Shown here one piece after another: positions 1 through 8,628 of a stretch of DNA of 8,628 nucleotides. Numbering within the stretch: the stretch's first letter is position 1; each line of letters starts with the position of its first letter. Source of the DNA: an uncultured Porphyromonadaceae bacterium (GTDB taxonomy: Bacteria; Bacteroidota; Bacteroidia; Bacteroidales; Muribaculaceae); assembly GCA_905193485.1 (NCBI GenBank), contig CAJJOX010000087.1:1-8628 (forward strand), written 5' to 3'. The notes under the pieces are model-generated. The model did no database searches. It worked only from the letters and a program-made list of their open reading frames with translations, and was not told the DNA's origin. The translations under genes were made by a program, and so were the position numbers.

Positions 1-106
1 CCCTGCGGGGCCACCTCCCCTCAAGGGGAGGCTTGGCACCTCACGTTTTTCCGAATCAAAGGCTCCCCTTGAGGGGAGCTCCGCCCGCAGGCGGGGAGGG
101 GGGGGG
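1..106. repeat. REP/BIME-like inverted pair of palindromic repeats
   Basis: Two copies of one palindromic unit face each other. The left copy has an 8-bp stem, CCTCCCCT (14-21) with AGGGGAGG (24-31), loop CA, flanked on the outside by CCCTGCGGGG (1-10). The right copy has an 8-bp stem, GCTCCCCT (62-69) with AGGGGAGC (72-79), loop TG, followed by a second hairpin, CCGCC (81-85) with GGCGG (90-94), and a 9-G run (98-106). Reading the left copy on the minus strand, both share the core CTCCCCTTGAGGGGAG plus a GC-rich CCCGCAGG tail, so they are inverted about a 30-nt spacer (32-61) that is far less GC-rich. This matches the architecture of REP elements paired as BIMEs, which are normally dispersed and non-coding. 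Family identity and mobility are inferences; no REP-associated transposase is in the window. The left boundary may lie outside the window. Confidence 0.7.
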
Positions 107-712
107 CGGCGCCCCGACATACTGCATGGTGTGGATTATGACGCGTTGGGCGTAGACGTCCATGCTGACGGTGTTGCGGATAAGCACGAAAGATATGATC
201 AGAAGCGCGATGGCGACCACGAGAAGCACAAGCACGACGGTGCTGACCGTGCGGTTGATGTTGGCCGCGATCTCTTTGTGCACCTTGACATTGTAGACTG
301 CCGGCATAGCCGAGAGGCGTGATGCGATGGCCTCGAGCGAGTCGGCCGATGACCATTGTGCGTTGACGGTGACCTCATACTCGGGCTGGAATGGATTTAC
401 GTCGGGCAGATCGTCATCGCCGAGCTGCTGCTTCCACCGTTGGTACACTTCTTCGGCTGAGGCGTATTTAACGTGCCGTGCATAGTCGGCTTTTTTTAAT
501 GTCGTGGCCAGTGAGTCGGCCGCAGTATCTGCCGCAAGTTCATCAACAATCACCACCATGCCGATGTTCGAGCGGAGATTGTCGGTGACCCGGTGGGCGA
601 CGATGCCTGTGAGGGCGACAATGCCGAGCACAAGAAGCACCATCGTGATGCTTATTGCCGACACGATCTGCGAGCCACGCACCCGGAAACGGTTTTTACG
701 TTTCTTAATCAT
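56..712 (-). CDS. ftsX: Cell-division ABC transporter permease FtsX, C-terminus lost
   Basis: FtsX is the membrane partner of the ATPase FtsE; in the studied systems FtsEX sits at the division site and controls peptidoglycan hydrolases. From the ATG at 712 the frame encodes 218 residues: a basic cytoplasmic start (KKRKNRFRVR), a first membrane helix at about 16-39, a periplasmic domain at about 45-152, a second helix at about 157-178, and the conserved cytoplasmic segment NTVSMDVYAQRVIIHTMQYVGA (180-201). The family normally continues for about 90 more residues with helices 3 and 4. Here, directly after A201 (codon 110-112), the frame enters the repeat at the window edge, gains the tail PPPPSPPAGGAPLKGSL and stops at TGA 56-58. 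I prefer the ATG at 712 over an in-frame TTG at 736, because that TTG overlaps the candidate -7 box and family members start with a short basic tail. As written the protein lacks half its membrane helices and is unlikely to be functional. Identity is quite sure; whether the truncation is real is not. Confidence 0.82.
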   Translation of the reverse strand: MIKKRKNRFRVRGSQIVSAISITMVLLVLGIVALTGIVAHRVTDNLRSNIGMVVIVDELAADTAADSLATTLKKADYARHVKYASAEEVYQRWKQQLGDDDLPDVNPFQPEYEVTVNAQWSSADSLEAIASRLSAMPAVYNVKVHKEIAANINRTVSTVVLVLLVVAIALLIISFVLIRNTVSMDVYAQRVIIHTMQYVGAPPPPSPPAGGAPLKGSL

Positions 713-733
713 ACTAATCTGCGTAATTTCGTG

Positions 734-741
734 CAAAATTA
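734..741 (-). promoter_or_regulatory. Candidate Bacteroidota -7 promoter box for ftsX
   Basis: On the minus strand this reads TAATTTTG, an exact match to the TAnnTTTG -7 box of the Bacteroidota housekeeping sigma factor. It lies 21 nt before the ftsX ATG, which predicts a transcription start near 727 and a short leader of about 15 nt. No TTTG -33 box is found at the expected spacing of about 19-21 nt; the nearest TTTG (773-776 on the complementary strand) is about 31 nt away. The box is also the loop-side half of a 7-bp inverted repeat (723-742). An eight-base match with one missing element is weak evidence, but the location after a terminator and before a gene supports it. Confidence 0.4.
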
Positions 742-903
742 CATATTATTTTCTAATAATGCGGTTTATGGGCAAAACAAAACCCAAATCACTTTTCCTG
801 TTTGGGGAGTTTTAACGGTTTTGGGCAGTGAGCGTGGTGATGAGTGTCAGGCGCTCGGTCTGTTAAGGGCTGTCGCTTTGTTCTTGTTTCGTGCAATAAA
901 GAG

Positions 904-939
904 CAAGGCGGTGTGTCGTGCTGTGGACACACCGCCTTG
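904..939 (-). terminator. Likely intrinsic terminator of the rpoBC operon
   Basis: A perfect 14-bp inverted repeat, CAAGGCGGTGTGTC (904-917) and GACACACCGCCTTG (926-939), encloses an 8-nt loop. In the minus-strand direction it starts 24 nt after the rpoC stop codon and is followed by CTCTTTATTG, a short imperfect U-rich stretch. The stem is long and GC-rich, as expected for an intrinsic terminator; the U tract is weak, so termination may be partial or the hairpin may mainly protect the mRNA 3' end. The plus-strand side (ATTATGAGAGG) has no T tract, so it is not a good bidirectional terminator. Confidence 0.8.
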
Positions 940-963
940 ATTATGAGAGGTCGGATGCCGTTG

Positions 964-5268
<4,305 letters not shown>

Positions 5269-5329
5269 AAGTTTAGATGTTGACTGAGAGATACAATATG
5301 GTGAGAGAAACTACGATGCGAATCGCGGA
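5269..5329 (-). other. rpoB-rpoC spacer
   Basis: This 61-nt spacer separates the rpoB TAA (5330-5332) from the rpoC ATG (5266-5268). I see no hairpin terminator and no TAnnTTTG box on the minus strand, which supports continuous transcription from rpoB into rpoC. The 15 nt before the rpoC ATG are A/T-rich without a purine-rich ribosome-binding sequence, as is common in Bacteroidota. Confidence 0.7.
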
Positions 5330-8300
5330 TTACTGTTCGAGGTTGATGCTCAGGCCAAGACCGCGCAGCTCGTGCAGAAGCACGTTGAGCGATTCGGGGA
5401 TTCCGGCCTGTGGCATCGGATCGCCTTTGACGATGGCTTCGTAGGCTTTGCTGCGGCCGTTGACGTCATCGCTCTTGATGGTGAGAATCTCCTGAAGCAC
5501 GTGTGCGGCACCGAAAGCTTCGAGCGCCCAGACTTCCATTTCGCCGAAGCGCTGGCCGCCGAACTGGGCTTTGCCGCCCAGAGGCTGCTGGGTGATGAGT
5601 GAGTACGGGCCGATGGAACGTGCGTGCATCTTGTCTTCGACCATGTGGCCGAGTTTAAGCATGTAGATCACACCGACGGTAGCCGGCTGGTCGAAGCGTT
5701 CGCCTGTGCCGCCGTCATAGAGGTAGGTCTTGCCATAGCGCGGTAATCCGGCTTTGTCAGTCCAGTTGTTGAGGTCGTCGAGGGTTGCGCCGTCAAAGAT
5801 GGGGGTGGCGAATTTCTCGCCGAGTTCGCGGCCTGCCCATCCGAGGACGGTTTCGAAGATCTGGCCGAGGTTCATACGCGAGGGCACGCCCAGAGGGTTG
5901 AGGACGATGTCGACGGGGGTGCCGTCGGCAAGGAATGGCATGTCTTCCTGCCTTACGATGCGGCTGACGATACCTTTGTTGCCGTGACGTCCGGCCATCT
6001 TGTCGCCCACGCTGATCTTGCGTTTTTTTGCCACATAGACTTTTGCCATCTGCATGATGCCTGAGGGAAGATCGTCGCCGATCGAGATGTCGTTTTTCTT
6101 GCGGCGCAGTTCGGTCTCGATCTCTTTTTTCTTGCGGAGATAGTTGACGATGCAGTCGCGGATCATCTCGTTTTTATGGGCGTCGGTGGTCCATTTGCTC
6201 AGGTTGATCGTGTCGTAGTCGATATCACGGAGTATGGCGGCTGAGAATTTCGCCCCTTTGGCGATGATATCTGTTCCGAGGAAGTCTTTGACGCCTTGCG
6301 ATGTCTTGCCTGATGTGAGTGTCATGAGTTTTCCCACGAGCACGTCTTTAAGCGCTTCGAGTTTTTCTTCATATTCCTCATCAAGCTTGGGAAGCACGGC
6401 GTTGGCGCTTTTGCTTTTCTTCTTTTTGGCGGCTCGGGAGAAGAGGTTGGTGCCGATGACCACACCCTTGAGCGAGGGCGATGCCTTGAGGGAGGCGTCT
6501 TTGACGTCGCCTGCCTTGTCGCCGAAGATGGCGCGGAGCAGCTTTTCTTCCGGGGTGGGATCGCTTTCTCCCTTAGGAGTGATCTTGCCGATCATGATGT
6601 CGCCGGGCACTACGTGAGCGCCGACACGGATGATGCCGCGTTCGTCGAGATCTTTGGTGGCGTCTTCGCTTACGTTGGGGATGTCGGAGGTGAGCTCTTC
6701 CATTCCTCGTTTTGTTTCGCGCACTTCAAGCGAATATTCGTCGACATGGACGGATGTGAGGATATCTTCGCGCACCATGCGTTCGTTGAGCACGATAGCG
6801 TCCTCGTAGTTGTAGCCTTTCCAGGGCATGAACGCCACTTTGAGGTTGCGGCCCAGAGCGAGTTCGCCGTTTTCTGTCGAATAGCCTTCGGTGAGGATAG
6901 TGCCTTTGCTGACACGCTGTCCCTTATGGCATATCGGGCGAAGGTCGATGGTCGTGCTCTGGTTCGTTTTGCGGAATTTGGGGATTTTATATTCCTTGAC
7001 TGCGTCTTCGAATGCCACGAATTCCTGATCAGGAGTGCGGTCGTAACGGATGCGGATGACATTGGCGTCGACGAATTCGATCGTTCCGTCGCCTTCAGAC
7101 GTGATCTGTGTGCGGGAGTCGCGTATGAGCTGTCCTTCGAGGCCTGTGCCAACGATAGGAGCTTCGCTGCGGAGCAGGGGCACGGCCTGGCGCATCATGT
7201 TCGATCCCATGAGGGCGCGGTTGGCGTCGTCGTGTTCGAGGAACGGGATGAGCGATGCGGCTATGGACGCTATCTGTGTGGGCGAAACATCCATAAGCTC
7301 GACCTGCTCGGGCGCCACGATAGGGAAGTCGGCGTCGAGGCGGGCTTTGACGCGGTCGTTGACGAAGGTGCCGTCGTCGTGGAGAGGAGCGTTGCCCTGG
7401 GCAATCACTTTTCCCTCTTCGATTTCAGCAGTGAGATAGATGATTTCGTCGTTGTTGAGGTTGACTTTCTTGTCCTCGACCTTGCGGTATGGGGTTTCGA
7501 TGAATCCGAGATCGTTGATCTTGGCGTAGACACAGAGCGACGAGATAAGGCCGATGTTCGGGCCTTCAGGGGTTTCGATAGGACAGAGGCGTCCGTAGTG
7601 AGTGTAGTGCACGTCGCGCACTTCGAAACCGGCACGTTCGCGTGATAGGCCGCCGGGACCGAGGGCCGACATACGGCGTTTGTGGGTGATTTCGGCCAGA
7701 GGGTTGGTCTGGTCCATGAACTGCGACAGTGCGTTGGTGCCGAAGAAGGTGTTGATGACCGATGAGATGGTCTTGGCGTTGATGAGGTCGATTGGCGTGA
7801 ACACTTCATTGTCGCGCACGTTCATGCGTTCGCGGATTGTACGTGACATGCGTGCGAGGCCAACGCCAAACTGGTTGTAGAGCTGTTCGCCCACGGTGCG
7901 GACGCGGCGGTTGCTGAGGTGGTCGATATCGTCGACATCAGTTTTCGAGTTGATGAGTTCGATGAGATATTTGATGATGGCGATGATGTCTTCCTTGGTC
8001 AGCACCTTGACGTCCATCGAAGTGGTGAGTCCGAGTTTCTTGTTGATACGGTAGCGTCCCACTTCGCCGAGGTCATAGCGTTTTTCTGAGAAGAAGAGGT
8101 TGGTGATGACTTCGCGTGCGCTGGCGTCGTCCGGCGGCTCGGCGTTGCGGAGTTGCCGGTAGATGTATTGGATGGCTTCTTTCTCTGAGTTTGAGGTGTC
8201 TTTCTGCAGAGTGTTGAAGATGATGGAGTAGTCGCTGGTGTTGACATCTTCCTTATGGAGAAGGATTGTCTGCACACCGGAGTCGAGAATTTCCTGTATG

Positions 8301-8628
8301 TGGTGTTCCTCGATCACGGTTTCGCGGTCGATGAGCACTTCGTTTCGGTCGATTGAAACGACTTCGCCGGTGTCTTCGTCAACGAAGTCTTCCACCCATG
8401 TTTTGAGTAGGCGGGCGGCGAATTTACGGCCGATGCATTTTTTGAGGTTGGTTTTATTGACTTTGACTTCTTCAGCCAGACCGAATATTTCGATGATGTC
8501 TTTGTCGCTTTCCAGACCGATAGCGCGTAGCAGTGTGGTTACGGGCAATTTCTTTTTACGGTCGATGTAGGCATACATCACGTTGTTGATGTCGGTAGCG
8601 AATTCGATCCATGAGCCTCTGAAAGGGA
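5330..8628 (-). CDS. rpoB: DNA-directed RNA polymerase subunit beta (RpoB), N-terminus outside window
   Basis: The beta subunit makes one jaw of the DNA channel, helps form the active site and contains the rifampicin pocket. The frame stays open to the right edge: upstream of the apparent GTG at 8581 it reads [15 protein letters not shown], a conserved RpoB segment, so that GTG is an internal valine and not a start. The window shows 1098 residues; compared with Bacteroides RpoB (about 1270) roughly 170 N-terminal residues are missing. The rifampicin region (nt about 7655-7732) reads [20 protein letters not shown] then SALGPGG; residues equivalent to E. coli Q513, D516, H526, R529 and S531 are the sensitive type. 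The active-site segment [11 protein letters not shown] lies near 6800-6830, and [18 protein letters not shown] (near 5980-6030) holds the conserved lysines equivalent to E. coli K1065 and K1073. The C-terminal clamp anchor [20 protein letters not shown] and the end [12 protein letters not shown] are intact. It is the upstream partner of rpoC in one operon. Confidence 0.99.
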   Translation of the reverse strand, partial: PFRGSWIEFATDINNVMYAYIDRKKKLPVTTLLRAIGLESDKDIIEIFGLAEEVKVNKTNLKKCIGRKFAARLLKTWVEDFVDEDTGEVVSIDRNEVLIDRETVIEEHHIQEILDSGVQTILLHKEDVNTSDYSIIFNTLQKDTSNSEKEAIQYIYRQLRNAEPPDDASAREVITNLFFSEKRYDLGEVGRYRINKKLGLTTSMDVKVLTKEDIIAIIKYLIELINSKTDVDDIDHLSNRRVRTVGEQLYNQFGVGLARMSRTIRERMNVRDNEVFTPIDLINAKTISSVINTFFGTNALSQFMDQTNPLAEITHKRRMSALGPGGLSRERAGFEVRDVHYTHYGRLCPIETPEGPNIGLISSLCVYAKINDLGFIETPYRKVEDKKVNLNNDEIIYLTAEIEEGKVIAQGNAPLHDDGTFVNDRVKARLDADFPIVAPEQVELMDVSPTQIASIAASLIPFLEHDDANRALMGSNMMRQAVPLLRSEAPIVGTGLEGQLIRDSRTQITSEGDGTIEFVDANVIRIRYDRTPDQEFVAFEDAVKEYKIPKFRKTNQSTTIDLRPICHKGQRVSKGTILTEGYSTENGELALGRNLKVAFMPWKGYNYEDAIVLNERMVREDILTSVHVDEYSLEVRETKRGMEELTSDIPNVSEDATKDLDERGIIRVGAHVVPGDIMIGKITPKGESDPTPEEKLLRAIFGDKAGDVKDASLKASPSLKGVVIGTNLFSRAAKKKKSKSANAVLPKLDEEYEEKLEALKDVLVGKLMTLTSGKTSQGVKDFLGTDIIAKGAKFSAAILRDIDYDTINLSKWTTDAHKNEMIRDCIVNYLRKKKEIETELRRKKNDISIGDDLPSGIMQMAKVYVAKKRKISVGDKMAGRHGNKGIVSRIVRQEDMPFLADGTPVDIVLNPLGVPSRMNLGQIFETVLGWAGRELGEKFATPIFDGATLDDLNNWTDKAGLPRYGKTYLYDGGTGERFDQPATVGVIYMLKLGHMVEDKMHARSIGPYSLITQQPLGGKAQFGGQRFGEMEVWALEAFGAAHVLQEILTIKSDDVNGRSKAYEAIVKGDPMPQAGIPESLNVLLHELRGLGLSINLEQ

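Larger units (their letters stand above)
713..963. other. Intergenic gap between rpoC and ftsX
   Basis: This is the only non-coding stretch of note, 251 nt between the rpoC stop and the ftsX start. Its rpoC-proximal part holds a strong hairpin (904-939) and its ftsX-proximal part a candidate promoter (734-741). The middle (about 762-903) has no convincing gene on either strand and no RNA structure I can recognise. Small open frames crossing it on the plus strand run into antisense rpoC or ftsX and have no protein-like character. Confidence 0.7.

Noticed and set aside
14..31. Palindrome considered as an intrinsic terminator
   Set aside because: On neither strand does a T tract follow the stem directly (the T5 at 46-50 is 14 nt away), and the same core recurs inverted at 62-79, which fits a repeat family better.
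6614..7645. 343-codon open frame on the plus strand inside rpoB
   Set aside because: It is fully antisense to unmistakable RpoB sequence. Its protein has no recognisable domain and is explained by codon bias of the GC-rich gene leaving few stops in the complementary frame.
7655..7732. Possible rifampicin-resistance changes in RpoB (T, A and M at positions equivalent to E. coli N518, S522 and I530)
   Set aside because: As I recall, these residues are the normal state in Bacteroides-type RpoB, and the main resistance positions (513, 516, 526, 529, 531) are the sensitive type.
8579..8581. GTG as a start codon for rpoB
   Set aside because: The frame continues upstream to the window edge with conserved RpoB residues ([12 protein letters not shown]), so the GTG is an internal valine codon.

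Overview
This window holds the end of an RNA polymerase operon and a broken cell-division gene. All genes read on the minus strand, so gene order runs from the right edge to the left: rpoB (its N-terminal ~170 codons lie beyond the right edge), rpoC (complete), then a 3'-truncated ftsX at the left edge. The RpoB and RpoC sequences match the Bacteroidota type closely. Other signs agree with this group: no clear Shine-Dalgarno sequence before rpoC or ftsX, and a TAnnTTTG-type -7 box before ftsX. The G+C content is moderate, slightly over half by eye. I would place the source in Bacteroidales, perhaps a Muribaculaceae-like gut lineage; the family is a guess from overall protein similarity, not a result.

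Layout: 8628-5330 is rpoB (beta subunit), followed by a 61-nt spacer with no terminator, and 5268-964 is rpoC (beta' subunit). A strong 14-bp hairpin 24 nt past the rpoC stop (904-939) probably ends the operon. A 251-nt gap (713-963) carries this terminator and a candidate promoter for ftsX, whose coding part starts at 712. RpoB and RpoC together form the catalytic core of RNA polymerase, and every motif checked is intact (catalytic Mg-binding aspartates, both zinc sites, trigger-loop region, rifampicin pocket).

The only unusual part is the left-hand ~112 bp. The FtsX reading frame is normal through its second membrane helix and the conserved 'VGA' after it. It then runs into a G/C-rich, palindromic, REP-like inverted repeat pair that adds a proline-rich tail and a stop codon. 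Either a REP/BIME-type element has interrupted ftsX, or the contig end was wrongly joined to a dispersed repeat; the sequence alone cannot decide. I found no CRISPR array, tRNA, rRNA, transposase, defence or biosynthetic system, and no evidence of a previously undescribed system. The long plus-strand open frames inside rpoB and rpoC are antisense shadows.
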